19,879 bases of DNA, from positions 1 to 19,879 of the forward strand of contig CAWUTX010000102.1 in assembly GCA_963925015.1 (NCBI GenBank), given 5' to 3'. Under the pieces are notes generated by a model. That model searched no databases, had not been told where the DNA came from, and saw nothing but the letters and a program-made list of their open reading frames with translations. Origin of the DNA: JAQBXX01 sp963925015. Lineage in GTDB: Bacteria; Pseudomonadota; Gammaproteobacteria; SURF-13. Positions 1 through 7,747 of this stretch are shown piece after piece. How positions within the stretch are numbered: position 1 is the stretch's first letter; each line of letters opens with the position of its first letter. The position numbers were made by a program, and so were the translations under genes.

Positions 1-103
1 CCCGCCCCCTGTTGAGGGGGCGGGACAGGGTGGGGGTAGAGTTAACAGGGTTTTTACTCAGGAGACATCCCGACAGCGATGCTTCCTTACTTTGTGTCTC
101 CTG
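1..103. repeat. Intergenic two-hairpin element, copy A (cut by window edge)
   Basis: This is one of three copies in the window (others at 7619-7747 and 9672-9800), all in the same orientation. It starts with a perfect GC hairpin: arms CCCGCCCCC (1-9) and GGGGGCGGG (16-24), loop TGTTGA. A conserved stretch of about 25 bases follows, then a second hairpin with arms CAGGAGACA (59-67) and TGTCTCCTG (95-103). The stop codon of the leftward M16 peptidase gene begins one base beyond the second arm. Judging by the other copies, about 23 further bases lie left of the window, followed by the next leftward gene. No coding function is visible. Confidence 0.85.
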
Positions 104-104
104 T

Positions 105-1517
105 TTAACGGACATTGTGGCCTCCCGTTGCGCCAGTCGCTGCGGCGCGCGGTTTATCGGGGTCGATGGGCAAGGGCTCCAGCACGGCGATGGTCAGGCG
201 GTCGTCGATGAGATATTTGCGCGCCACCTGCTGCACCTGCTGCGCCGTCACCGCAGTGATTTTTTCCACGTAGCTGTCCATCAGGCGCCAGTTGAGGCCG
301 ACGGTTTCCAGCGTGCCGATCTGCATCGCCTGCGCGAAGGTGGAGTCGCGTTGATAGATTTCATTCGCCACTACCTGGGTCTTGATGCGCGCCAGTTCCG
401 CCTCACTCACCGGCTCATCCTGCAGGCGCTTGATCTCGCCGCGCAGTGCCTGCTCCAGTTCGTCGATGGTGCGACCCCGGGCCGGTGTGCCGTCAATCAT
501 GAACATGTCGGGCAGGCGCGCGGTGAGGTTGTAGCCGGCGCTGGCGTTGGCCGCGATTTTCTGGTCGCGCACCAGATGTTTAGCGAGCCGCGCGCTGTCG
601 CCGCCGGAGAGCAGCGCCGACAGCATCTCCAGCGCATATGGCTCCCAGGCGTCGCTGGCGCTCACCGATTTCAGCACCGGCGCGGGATAACCCATGAGCA
701 GATACGGCAGCTCCGCCGGGGCCTTTACCGTGATGCGGCGCAGGCCGATCTGCTCAGGTTCGCTGTGCGGTTTGAGGGCGGCGAGTGACGCGGGTTTCAG
801 CGCGCCGAAATATTTTTTGGCGAGATTGAAGACTGCATCCGGCTGCACGTCACCCACCACGACCAGCGTCGCGTTGTTCGGCGCATACCAGGTTTTGTAC
901 CAGGTCTGAAGATCGGCTACGCGCAGATTCTCCAGATCGCCCATCCAGCCGATCACCGGAATGCGGTAAGGATTGTTGTGAAACGCGGCCGCGTTGAATT
1001 GTTCGTAGGTCAGCGCTTCCGGGTCGTCATCGGTGCGCAGCCTGCGCTCCTCCATTACCACGCGCACCTCTTTCGCAAATTCCTCTTGGTTGAGCTTGAG
1101 GTTGCGCATGCGGTCGGCTTCGAGCTCAAAGCTCACCGCGAGGCGGCCTTTTTCCAGTTGCTGAAAATAAGCGGTGTAATCGCGTCCGGTGAAGGCGTTT
1201 TCGCGCCCGCCGTTCTGCGCGATGATGCGGGAGAATTGGTTCGGCCCATGCTTGCGGGTGCCCTTGAACATCATGTGTTCGAGCACGTGCGAGAGGCCGG
1301 TGGCGCCATTATTTTCGTAACTTGATCCCACCTTGTACCAGACCTGCGACACCACGACCGGTGCGCGGTGATCTTCCCGCACGATCAGCTTGAGGCCGTT
1401 GGCAAGACGATATTCGTGGGTGGCGGGAGAGGTGTCTTGCGCGTTCACCGCGAACGCGGCGGCCCACAGGCACAGGCCAGCTAAGATATACTTATTTAGA
1501 GGCACCCTGTGCATCAT
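105..1517 (-). CDS. Secreted M16 family zinc metallopeptidase (pitrilysin/processing-peptidase type)
   Basis: A 470-residue periplasmic or envelope protease. Residues 1-26 look like a signal peptide: basic start, hydrophobic LAGLCLWAAAFAV, likely cleavage after VNA. The inverted zinc-binding motif HVLEH is at residues 77-81, and the third ligand is probably E156 or E157 in the EER segment about 76 residues on. This is therefore the catalytically complete member of what is usually an M16 pair. The middle and C-terminal parts fit the second, substrate-clasping M16 domain. The start is ATG at 1517, with AAGGATG about 8 bases upstream. Many gammaproteobacteria carry two tandem M16 genes next to ftsY, the second often lacking the zinc motif; by inference that partner lies just left of the window. 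The 52-bp gap to ftsY must hold both divergent promoters. The physiological substrate is unknown. Confidence 0.93.
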   Translation of the reverse strand: MMHRVPLNKYILAGLCLWAAAFAVNAQDTSPATHEYRLANGLKLIVREDHRAPVVVSQVWYKVGSSYENNGATGLSHVLEHMMFKGTRKHGPNQFSRIIAQNGGRENAFTGRDYTAYFQQLEKGRLAVSFELEADRMRNLKLNQEEFAKEVRVVMEERRLRTDDDPEALTYEQFNAAAFHNNPYRIPVIGWMGDLENLRVADLQTWYKTWYAPNNATLVVVGDVQPDAVFNLAKKYFGALKPASLAALKPHSEPEQIGLRRITVKAPAELPYLLMGYPAPVLKSVSASDAWEPYALEMLSALLSGGDSARLAKHLVRDQKIAANASAGYNLTARLPDMFMIDGTPARGRTIDELEQALRGEIKRLQDEPVSEAELARIKTQVVANEIYQRDSTFAQAMQIGTLETVGLNWRLMDSYVEKITAVTAQQVQQVARKYLIDDRLTIAVLEPLPIDPDKPRAAATGATGGHNVR

Positions 1518-1569
1518 GTCATCCTTGTTTCAAGTGAGATAGGATAGCTCATTAATAGAAGCCACAGCT

Positions 1570-2547
1570 ATGACACTGAAATCCCTGTTTGGTTTCAAAA
1601 AACCTGATACGGCGACGGACGCCGATGGCGAGAGCGGAATGCTCGCGCGCCTGGGGGATGCGCTGAAGCGCACGCGCGGCGACCTCACCGGCTGGCTGCG
1701 CGGTTTGCGTGCCGATGACGCTGATCTGCTGGAGACTCTGGAGGCGCGCCTGTTGACTGCGGATGTCGGCGTGGAGGTGACGCATGCCGTATTGGCCAAC
1801 ATCGGCGCGCGTCTCGGGCGGCGCGAGTTGAGCGATGCGGCGGCCCTGCTCCGCGCGTTGCGGGCAGAGTTGCTGGCCATTCTGCAACCGTGCAGCCGCC
1901 CACTGGTGATCGCGCCCGACACCAAACCATTTGTCCTGCTCATGGTGGGGGTCAACGGTGCTGGCAAGACCACCACCATCGGCAAGCTCGCGCGGCAGTT
2001 ACAGCGTGACGGGCGCAGCGTGATGCTCGCCGCCGGTGACGCCTTTCGCGCCGCCGCCGTGGAGCAGTTACAGGTCTGGGGCGAACGCAATCAGGTGCCG
2101 GTGATCGCGGCGCAGCATGCGGGCGCGGATTCCGCCTCAGTGATTTTCGATGCGGTGCAGGCGGCGCGCGCGCGCAATGTGGAGGTGCTGATTGCCGATA
2201 CCTCCGGGCGTTTGCACACGCAGGCCAATCTGATGGAGGAGCTGAAGAAGGTCAAGCGCGTCATCGCCAAGGCGGAGCCCTCCGGGCCGCACGAGGTGAT
2301 GCTGGTGGTGGATGCCGGCATGGGACAGAATGCGCTGGCGCAGGCGCTGCAATTTCATCAGGCGGTGGGGCTTACCGGCATAACGCTGACCAAGCTCGAC
2401 GGCACCGCCAAGGGCGGCATCATCTTCGCCATCGCCAGGAAACTTGGCGTGCCGATACGCTACATCGGCATCGGTGAAGGCATAGACGATTTGCGTGAAT
2501 TTAATGCCGAGGAATTTGTGGACGCATTGTTTGAGGAAAACGAGTAG
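1570..2547 (+). CDS. ftsY: Signal recognition particle receptor FtsY
   Basis: FtsY is the SRP receptor GTPase that docks Ffh-ribosome complexes at the inner membrane and hands nascent membrane proteins to SecYEG. The protein has 325 residues. A short N-terminal lead (FGFKKPD) replaces the long acidic A domain of the E. coli protein. A helical N domain covers about 25-105, and the G domain runs from about 115 to the end. Visible motifs are the P-loop GVNGAGKTTT (127-136), DAFRAAAVEQL (about 157-167), G3 as DTSGR (210-214, commonly DTAGR), TKLDG (274-278) and the closing GEGIDDLREF. In the segment usually read as DATTGQNAL this copy has DAGMGQNAL. The ATG start has only a weak AGAAG upstream. 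The gene leads the ftsY-ftsE-ftsX-rpoH order typical of gammaproteobacteria and is divergent from the M16 gene. Confidence 0.97.
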   Translation: MTLKSLFGFKKPDTATDADGESGMLARLGDALKRTRGDLTGWLRGLRADDADLLETLEARLLTADVGVEVTHAVLANIGARLGRRELSDAAALLRALRAELLAILQPCSRPLVIAPDTKPFVLLMVGVNGAGKTTTIGKLARQLQRDGRSVMLAAGDAFRAAAVEQLQVWGERNQVPVIAAQHAGADSASVIFDAVQAARARNVEVLIADTSGRLHTQANLMEELKKVKRVIAKAEPSGPHEVMLVVDAGMGQNALAQALQFHQAVGLTGITLTKLDGTAKGGIIFAIARKLGVPIRYIGIGEGIDDLREFNAEEFVDALFEENE

Positions 2548-2608
2548 CAAGTAACAAGAGAATGGTTGGCAGAGCCTTATTTTCTTGCTACTTGTCACTT
2601 GCTACTTG
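2546..2608. repeat. Short CTTGCTACTTG repeats between ftsY and ftsE
   Basis: CTTGCTACTTG occurs twice in direct orientation (2584-2594 and 2598-2608, 14-base period). A nearly inverted partner, CAAGTAACAAGA (2548-2559), starts on the last base-pair of the ftsY stop region and pairs with TCTTGCTACTTG (2583-2594) with one mismatch. The result is a 12-bp imperfect hairpin between the two genes. No U-run follows it, so it is not a classical terminator. The repeat reaches to within 13 bases of the ftsE start codon. Confidence 0.6.
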
Positions 2609-2621
2609 ACACTGTATTTAT

Positions 2622-3290
2622 ATGATCCTCTTTAATCACGTTTCCAAGCGCCACCCCGGCGGATTCGAGGCGCTGCGCGAGGTGAGCTTCGAGCTCGCGC
2701 GCGGCGAGATGGTCTTCCTCACTGGTCGTTCCGGCGCCGGCAAGAGCACGGTGCTGCGGCTCATTACCCTGCTTGAGCGCGCCAGCTTCGGCCAGATAGT
2801 GGTGAATGGTCAGAGTCTCTCCGGTGTCACCCGGCGCGGCCTGCCCAAGCTGCGGCGCAGTATCGGCATGGTGTTTCAGAATCACAAGCTGCTGCACGAC
2901 CGCACCGTGTTTGACAACGTTGCGTTGCCGCTGGTGATCGCGGGCCTCAGCCGTGACGACACCGCGCGCCGCGTGCATGCCGCGCTCGACAAGGTCGGTC
3001 TGCTCAGCAAGGAGCGCGCCTACCCGGTGACGCTCTCCGGCGGTGAGCAGCAGCGTGTCGGCATCGCGCGCGCCGTGGTGCACAAGCCGCTGCTGCTGCT
3101 GGCCGACGAACCAACCGGAAATCTCGATCCGGAATTGTCGCGCGAGGTCATGGCGCTGTTTCAGGAATTTAACCAGTTCGGCGTGAGCGTGCTGGTGGCC
3201 ACGCACGACCTTGAGTTGATCCGTCACCTGCCGCACCGCACCCTCACCCTGAAGGATGGCCAACTGGTGGCGGACAGCGCGACACCATGA
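2622..3290 (+). CDS. ftsE: Cell division ATP-binding protein FtsE
   Basis: ATPase of the FtsEX complex, which links the divisome to septal peptidoglycan hydrolysis by activating EnvC and the amidases. The protein has 222 residues, the normal family length. All ABC motifs are present: Walker A GRSGAGKST (35-43), Q-loop Q86, signature LSGGEQQR (138-145), Walker B LLLLADEP (157-164) and H-loop H195. The start MILFNHVSKRH matches the family N-terminus and no sensible internal ATG exists. However, the ATG is preceded by ACTGTATTTAT with no Shine-Dalgarno sequence, so initiation may be leaderless or inefficient. The last bases overlap the ftsX start as ATGA, implying translational coupling. The start of envC, whose product FtsEX regulates, lies at the far right of this window. 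Confidence 0.97.
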   Translation: MILFNHVSKRHPGGFEALREVSFELARGEMVFLTGRSGAGKSTVLRLITLLERASFGQIVVNGQSLSGVTRRGLPKLRRSIGMVFQNHKLLHDRTVFDNVALPLVIAGLSRDDTARRVHAALDKVGLLSKERAYPVTLSGGEQQRVGIARAVVHKPLLLLADEPTGNLDPELSREVMALFQEFNQFGVSVLVATHDLELIRHLPHRTLTLKDGQLVADSATP

Positions 3291-4315
3291 TCTCGTTTTT
3301 CAAACGCCGCCGCAGTGGCGCGACACCGCGCCGCCGCGATCCTGTTACCGCTGTCGCACGTCCCGTGGCGCGTCCTGCGGCGGAGCGGAGTACGGCTGCT
3401 TCACTGTCGATCAAGGCCTACACAGCACAGCATGTGCAGGCGTTTTTTTACAGCCTCGGCCAGTTGTGGTGTGCACGTGCGGCTACGCTGATGACCGTTG
3501 TTGTAATCGGCATCGCACTCGCGCTGCCGACGGCGCTGTATCTCGTGCTGGAGCATGCGCAACAGGTGGGCGCGGGATGGAAGGGCGGCACCCAGGTCAC
3601 GTTGTTTCTCAAGCAGGAGGTCAGCGACGAGGAGGCCCGGACGCTGGCGGTGCGGTTGCGCACGTGGCCCGCGCTGGCCTCGGTGCGCGCCATTTCGCGC
3701 ACCGAGGCGCTGGAGGAATTTCGCCGCCTCTCCGGCTTTGGCGCGGCGCTCGATGCGCTCGATGAAAATCCGCTGCCTGCGGTGCTGGTGCTGCAGCTGG
3801 GGGAAATCGAGGATGGCGCCGGGCGATTACTGGAACAGGTGCGCGCGCTGCCCGAGGTGGAGCTGGCCGAATTTGACGAGCAGTGGCTCAAGCGTCTGCA
3901 CGCGATCATGGCCGTGATCGAACGCGCCGTACAACTGCTTGCGCTGTTGCTCGCGGTGGCGGTTCTGTTTATCGTCGGCAATACGCTGCGGCTTGCGGTG
4001 CAAAGCCGCAGCGATGAAATTGAGGTCAGCAAACTCATCGGCGCCAGCGACGCCTTCATCCGTCGCCCGTTTTTATACAGCGGCATGTGGCGCGGCGCCT
4101 TGGGCGGCGTGTGCGCCTGGGTGATGGTGAGCCTCGCGCTCTGGCTGCTGAACGGGCCAGTGCAGCAGCTCGCCGCGCTTTATCAAAGCGATTTCCATTT
4201 GAGTGGCCTCAGTTTCACGCTTACACTGTGGCTTATCTCCGCAGGCGCCGTACTGGGCCTGCTGGGTGCGTGGCTATCCGTGGGGCGGCATTTGACGAAT
4301 ATCGAGCCGGCCTGA
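3287..4315 (+). CDS. ftsX: Cell division protein FtsX
   Basis: Inner-membrane partner of FtsE. The protein has 342 residues with the FtsX plan: a basic, proline/arginine-rich cytoplasmic tail (1-60); TM1 about 67-90; a large periplasmic domain about 92-208, the part known to contact EnvC in enterobacteria; TM2 about 212-235; a cytoplasmic loop with the conserved DEIEVSKLIGAS (243-254); TM3 about 266-288; and TM4 about 309-332. The ATG overlaps the ftsE stop codon by four bases. In related genomes rpoH follows directly; here a decayed response-regulator gene intervenes. No terminator is evident after the stop. Confidence 0.96.
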   Translation: MISFFKRRRSGATPRRRDPVTAVARPVARPAAERSTAASLSIKAYTAQHVQAFFYSLGQLWCARAATLMTVVVIGIALALPTALYLVLEHAQQVGAGWKGGTQVTLFLKQEVSDEEARTLAVRLRTWPALASVRAISRTEALEEFRRLSGFGAALDALDENPLPAVLVLQLGEIEDGAGRLLEQVRALPEVELAEFDEQWLKRLHAIMAVIERAVQLLALLLAVAVLFIVGNTLRLAVQSRSDEIEVSKLIGASDAFIRRPFLYSGMWRGALGGVCAWVMVSLALWLLNGPVQQLAALYQSDFHLSGLSFTLTLWLISAGAVLGLLGAWLSVGRHLTNIEPA

Positions 4316-4334
4316 ACTCTTGACATGAATCCCC

Positions 4335-5045
4335 ATGACTGACGCGTCTCATCTTCTGGTGGTGGATGGATCCAGAGTTTCGCGCACGTTGATCGCTCGC
4401 GGCCTGCGCGCGGAAATCGGGGGCGCGGATGTCACCCTGTGCCTCCGCCGGAGAGGGACTTAAGGCCTGTGCCAGCGGACGCTTTGATTGTATTACCGCC
4501 GTGCTGCCCCTGCCGGACATGGGGGGCGACGGACTATTTTGACAAGGCCTGAGGGTTATCCCGCGATGGCGGCGCACATTGCTTCGCTGATGCAGCATTA
4601 GTTCGCCCTGGGCGGGCGTGTACTTTTCGCGGAAGACAGCCCCACCAGCGCGCGGGTGATCTGCGACCTGCTGCAAAGTTATAGCCTGCAACGGGTGCAT
4701 GTGCCGGACGCCGAGCAGGCGCTGGAGCTCTGCCCTCGGCGGCGCGGCCACAGGCGGCACCCTTCGACCTCGTACTCACGGACTACCTTCTTGACGGGCA
4801 AGATGACCGGCGGTGACCTGGTGCGTGCCATACGCGCAGAACTGCGTTATTCGCCGCAGGCCCTGCCGATGTTCGTGATCGCGGGCCAGAGTGATGGGCG
4901 GGTGCTGGCCGAGGTGCTGGAGGCCAGCAGCAATGATGTTGTGACCAAACCCATCGCCGCCGGGCCGTTTATGGCGCGCGTGCGCAGCCTGCTGCTCATC
5001 CTCCAGCAGTATCAAGCTCTGCGGCAGTTGCAGGGGCGGGCTTGA
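4335..5045 (+). pseudogene. Decayed response regulator with two tandem receiver domains
   Basis: Reading across frames recovers two REC domains. The first begins at ATG 4335 (HLLVVDGSRVSRTLIARGL). It leaves frame near 4440, where TAA at 4461-4463 closes the original frame; the neighbouring frame continues with FDCITAVLPLPDMGG and then hits TGA near 4540. The second begins around 4618 (VLFAEDSPTSARVICDLLQ), shifts frame near 4745, reads PFDLVLTDYLLDG in another frame, and shifts back by about 4800 into MTGGDLVRAIRAEL and DVVTKPI, ending at TGA 5043-5045. REC1 lacks the second acidic residue (VVDG) and has Ala where the phospho-acceptor Asp is expected. REC2 keeps ED, D and K. At least three frameshifts and two stops rule out a full-length product. 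No output domain is seen. Any product would be a fragment of REC2. Confidence 0.85.
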
Positions 5046-5098
5046 GCCGCCACGGCTACAGCGCCAACCCCATTATCTGATTGAACTTTTTACCAGGT

Positions 5099-5127
5099 CT
5101 GGCACTCTCATTGCAGAGTGCTAAAAT
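5099..5127 (+). promoter_or_regulatory. rpoH promoter with CIRCE-like inverted repeat
   Basis: An extended -10 (TG-C-TAAAAT, 5119-5127) lies 17 bases downstream of a -35-like CTGGCA (5099-5104). The spacer and the TG of the -10 are occupied by the inverted repeat GCACTC (5102-5107), 8 bases, GAGTGC (5116-5121), followed by TAA. This closely resembles the HrcA operator CIRCE (TTAGCACTC-N9-GAGTGCTAA), but with an 8-base spacer and a weaker left outer arm. A repressor bound here would block the promoter. Transcription would start near 5134, leaving only about 23 untranslated bases. The sequence pattern is observed; HrcA binding is inferred. Confidence 0.6.
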
Positions 5128-5156
5128 AGTACCAGCATTGGATAGAGGGTAAAACG

Positions 5157-6023
5157 ATGGTCAGGGATACCGAAATGCAGTTGGCGGCGCCGGTCGGCAG
5201 TATCGACCACTATATCCGCGCCGCCTACAGTGTACCCATGTTGAGTGCGAGCGAAGAACACGCGCTCGCGGTGCGCTACCAAGGCGACAACGACCTCGAC
5301 GCCGCACGTCGCCTGGTGCTGGCGCACCTGCGCTTTGTGATTTATGTCGCGCGCGGCTACAACGGCTATGGCCTGTCGCAGGCCGACCTCATCCAGGAAG
5401 GCAACATCGGCCTCATGAAGGCGGTGCATCGCTTTGATCCGACTATGGGCGTGCGTCTGGTGTCATTCGCCGTGCACTGGATACGCGCCGAAATGCACGA
5501 ATTCATCCTGCGCAACTGGCGCATCGTCAAGGTCGCCACCACTAAGGCGCAGCGCAAACTCTTTTTCAACCTGCGCAGTGCGTCCAAGCGCCTCGGCTGG
5601 TTCAGCAACGACGAGGTGAATGCCGTCGCCAGGGACTTGGGCGTGAGCGCCCACGACGTGCGCGAAATGGAGTCGCGCATGAGCGGCCACGATTACGCCT
5701 TTGATGCCCACGCCGACGATGACGACGGCACGGCGCAGTTTGCGCCCGCCGCATACCTGCCGGATCTGCGCATGGATCCGTCCACACAATTTGAGCAGAG
5801 CGACTGGGACAAAGATCGCAGCGAGCGCCTGCAGGACGCATTGGCCGCACTTGATGAGCGCAGCCGCGATATTGTCCAGCAGCGTTGGCTGACGGACAAT
5901 AAAGTTACACTGCACGATTTGGCGGCGCGCTATCAAGTATCCGCCGAACGCATCCGTCAGCTTGAAACCAACGCGATGAAAAAATTGCAGCGGGCACTGG
6001 CGCCGTCAGCGGTGACGCGCTAA
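5157..6023 (+). CDS. rpoH: Heat-shock sigma factor RpoH (sigma-32)
   Basis: Sigma-32 directs RNA polymerase to heat-shock promoters. The protein has 288 residues, close to the family's usual 284. Region 2 is well conserved (about 50-122, including LVLAHLRFVIYVAR, DLIQEGNIGLMKAV and VSFAVHWIRAEMHEFILRNWRIVK). The diagnostic RpoH box QRKLFFNLR is at 132-140, and the region 4.2 helix-turn-helix spans about 248-280. The start is ATG 5157 with GAGGG seven bases upstream; ATG 5175 (residue 7) is less well placed. The predicted 5' leader is too short for the structured thermosensor described in E. coli. The 3' end overlaps the bioD stop on the other strand through the shared bases CTAA. Confidence 0.97.
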   Translation: MVRDTEMQLAAPVGSIDHYIRAAYSVPMLSASEEHALAVRYQGDNDLDAARRLVLAHLRFVIYVARGYNGYGLSQADLIQEGNIGLMKAVHRFDPTMGVRLVSFAVHWIRAEMHEFILRNWRIVKVATTKAQRKLFFNLRSASKRLGWFSNDEVNAVARDLGVSAHDVREMESRMSGHDYAFDAHADDDDGTAQFAPAAYLPDLRMDPSTQFEQSDWDKDRSERLQDALAALDERSRDIVQQRWLTDNKVTLHDLAARYQVSAERIRQLETNAMKKLQRALAPSAVTR

Positions 6024-6700
6024 CGCAGCAGTTTTTCCACGCGCAATGCCTTTCCCACCTGCCGCGCATCCAGTGCGGGCAGGTGGGACACTACGCCGAG
6101 CAGCGGCGCGCTGATGCGCTCACTCAGTGCCGCAATATTTTCTTCGAGCTCCGCAAATTCCGGCGTAATAGTGTTGGCGACCCAGCCTGCGAGCGATACG
6201 CCATAACGCGCAATGTTTTCACACGTCAGCAGCGCGTGATTCAAACACCCCAGCCGCATCCCCACCACCAGCACCACCGGTAAACCCAGCGCCACCGCAA
6301 GATCGGCGATCATCTCGTGCTCATTGAGCGGCACACACCAGCCGCCCGCGCCTTCCACCACCACACAGTCCGCCTGCGCGGCGATTTCATCAAACACCTT
6401 TTTGATGTGCGCGATCTCGATGCGCCGTCCCGCACGTTGCGCGGCGAGGTGTGGCGCGATGGGCGGCACGAACAGATATGGATTAACCACGTTATAGGCG
6501 AGCGTGACAGAGGCCTGCTGCTGTAACAGCAGGGCGTCTTCATTGCCCAGACCTTCCGGCGTTTCGATCACGCCACTCGCCACCGGCTTCATCGCCGCCG
6601 TGCGGTAACCGACGGCGGCGAGCGCATTGAGCAGACCCAGCGTCACCCAGGTCTTGCCGACGCCGGTGTCGGTGCCGGTGATAAAAAATCCGCGCGTCAT
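6020..6700 (-). CDS. bioD: Dethiobiotin synthetase BioD
   Basis: BioD is the ATP-dependent carboxylase that closes the ureido ring of 7,8-diaminononanoate to give dethiobiotin, the penultimate step of biotin synthesis. The protein has 226 residues, normal length. The P-loop GTDTGVGKT is at 9-17, with MKPVASG (37-43) holding the substrate lysine and VVVEGAGGW near 112-120. The ATG overlaps the bioC stop as ATGA (6697-6700), so it is translationally coupled as last gene of the bio operon. Its stop codon overlaps that of convergent rpoH. An 11-bp inverted repeat (6053-6088) lies inside the 3' end of the gene. Confidence 0.97.
   Translation of the reverse strand: MTRGFFITGTDTGVGKTWVTLGLLNALAAVGYRTAAMKPVASGVIETPEGLGNEDALLLQQQASVTLAYNVVNPYLFVPPIAPHLAAQRAGRRIEIAHIKKVFDEIAAQADCVVVEGAGGWCVPLNEHEMIADLAVALGLPVVLVVGMRLGCLNHALLTCENIARYGVSLAGWVANTITPEFAELEENIAALSERISAPLLGVVSHLPALDARQVGKALRVEKLLR
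6053..6088. other. Hairpin inside the 3' end of bioD, 30 bases past the rpoH stop
   Basis: There is a perfect 11-bp inverted repeat, TCCCACCTGCC (6053-6063) and GGCAGGTGGGA (6078-6088), with a 14-base loop. It lies where rpoH transcripts would need to end but has no U-run on either strand. It could slow or help terminate convergent transcription; it also encodes BioD residues, so it may be coincidental. Confidence 0.4.
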
Positions 6701-7605
6701 GGCCCCTTACGCCCACGCAAACTTGCCAGCGGAATCTTGATCGTTCCGTCGCGGGATTTTTGCGCTACATCTACCTCCGCTACCCAGGCGTGGCCGTACA
6801 CCACTTCATAGCTTGCGGGTAATACGCCCTCCTGACGCCAACCTTCGTAGGCCTCACTGAGTGCGCGCAAGCGGCCCTTGCCGGTGAGGCCATGGGCGCG
6901 GCCCGCCGTGACGTTGTGCGCGCCGATGGCCTTGAGGTCACGCATCAACGCGTAGACATCCGGATAGGTGAGTGTGTAGCGCTCGACATCCATCACCGGA
7001 CTGACAAAGTGCGCGCGCACCAGCGCGTCGCCAACATCATGCATGTCGAGAAACGCGTTGACGTGATTGTGCTCATCGACATACGCCCAGCTTGCGCGCA
7101 ACTCCTTCAATGTGTCGGGGCCGAAGGTGGAGAACATCAGCAGCCCACCGGGTTTGAGCGCGCGGCGCAGCTCTCCCAATGTCCGGTCGAGATCATTGCA
7201 CCATTGCAGCGTGAGGTTGGAGAAGATCATGTCCACCGAGGCATCGCGCAGAGGCAGTGCGTCAATATCGGCGCAGACAAAGCATTGTTGTTTATTAAAC
7301 CAGAGGCGCCAAAACGGTATGTAACGCCGGGCTTCGTGCAGCATGTTTGGGGCGATATCAAGCGCGAGCACAGCAGAATTTTTGTAACGCTTAGTAAGGG
7401 CGCGCGTGTGCAGGCCGGTGCCCGCACCAGCATCGACAATCAGCGCAGGATTAAGCCGCATGAGCTCGAGGCGCTCCAGCATGCGCATACCTACTTCGCG
7501 CTGTAATAGTGCCGCATCATCGTAGCCGCGCGCCGCGCGATTGAAGGCGCTTTGCAGCAGACGTTTATCTAGTTGATAGGGATTGTCTTGCACGTCATTG
7601 CTCAT
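6697..7605 (-). CDS. bioC: Malonyl-ACP O-methyltransferase BioC
   Basis: BioC methylates malonyl-ACP so that fatty-acid synthesis can build the pimeloyl chain of biotin. From ATG 7605 the protein has 302 residues. The N-terminal SAFNRAARGYDDAALLQREV matches the family's opening helix. SAM-binding motif I is DAGAGTG (58-64), followed by LDIAPNML about 82-89, then IFSNLTLQWC and LMFSTFG. The C-terminal part contains DVERYTLTYPDVYALMRDLKAIGAHN, typical of BioC. An in-frame GTG 33 bases upstream would add an N-terminus derived from the repeat at 7619-7747; the same extension appears on bioF, so it is an artefact of the repeat. No clear Shine-Dalgarno precedes either start. The stop overlaps bioD. 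Confidence 0.95.
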   Translation of the reverse strand: MSNDVQDNPYQLDKRLLQSAFNRAARGYDDAALLQREVGMRMLERLELMRLNPALIVDAGAGTGLHTRALTKRYKNSAVLALDIAPNMLHEARRYIPFWRLWFNKQQCFVCADIDALPLRDASVDMIFSNLTLQWCNDLDRTLGELRRALKPGGLLMFSTFGPDTLKELRASWAYVDEHNHVNAFLDMHDVGDALVRAHFVSPVMDVERYTLTYPDVYALMRDLKAIGAHNVTAGRAHGLTGKGRLRALSEAYEGWRQEGVLPASYEVVYGHAWVAEVDVAQKSRDGTIKIPLASLRGRKGP

Positions 7606-7618
7606 AGGCTGAATAAGT

Positions 7619-7747
7619 AAGGCTACACTTTCCGCCACGTTCCCGCCCCCTGTTGAGGGGGCGGGACAGGGTGGGGGTAGAGTAAACGGGGTTGTTACTC
7701 AGGAGACACAGTTTATGAGATGTCGTCATAAACTGTGTCTCCTGAGT
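7619..7747. repeat. Intergenic two-hairpin element, copy B (between bioH and bioC)
   Basis: Length is 129 bases, identical to copy C. In plus-strand order: the conserved AAGGCTACACT box (7619), CCGCCACGTT, a perfect GC hairpin with 9-bp arms (7642-7650 and 7657-7665), ACAGGGTGGGGGTAGAGT, then a perfect 22-bp hairpin (7697-7718 and 7726-7747, loop GATGTCG). The outer bases of the second hairpin match the other copies (TCAGGAGACA), while the inner arms differ but still pair. The bioH stop codon (7713-7715) lies inside the left arm, so the last residues of BioH are encoded by the element. Confidence 0.85.

Noticed and set aside
1..110. Repeat copies as integron attC sites, because of variable centres and GTTAAC-like boxes
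   Set aside because: The conserved outer and inner core sites do not follow the attC RYYYAAC/GTTRRRY layout, and no integron integrase is seen.
12..788. Long rightward open frame of 258 codons
   Set aside because: It is the mirror of the M16 peptidase on the other strand and starts in the repeat; its translation has no recognisable domain.
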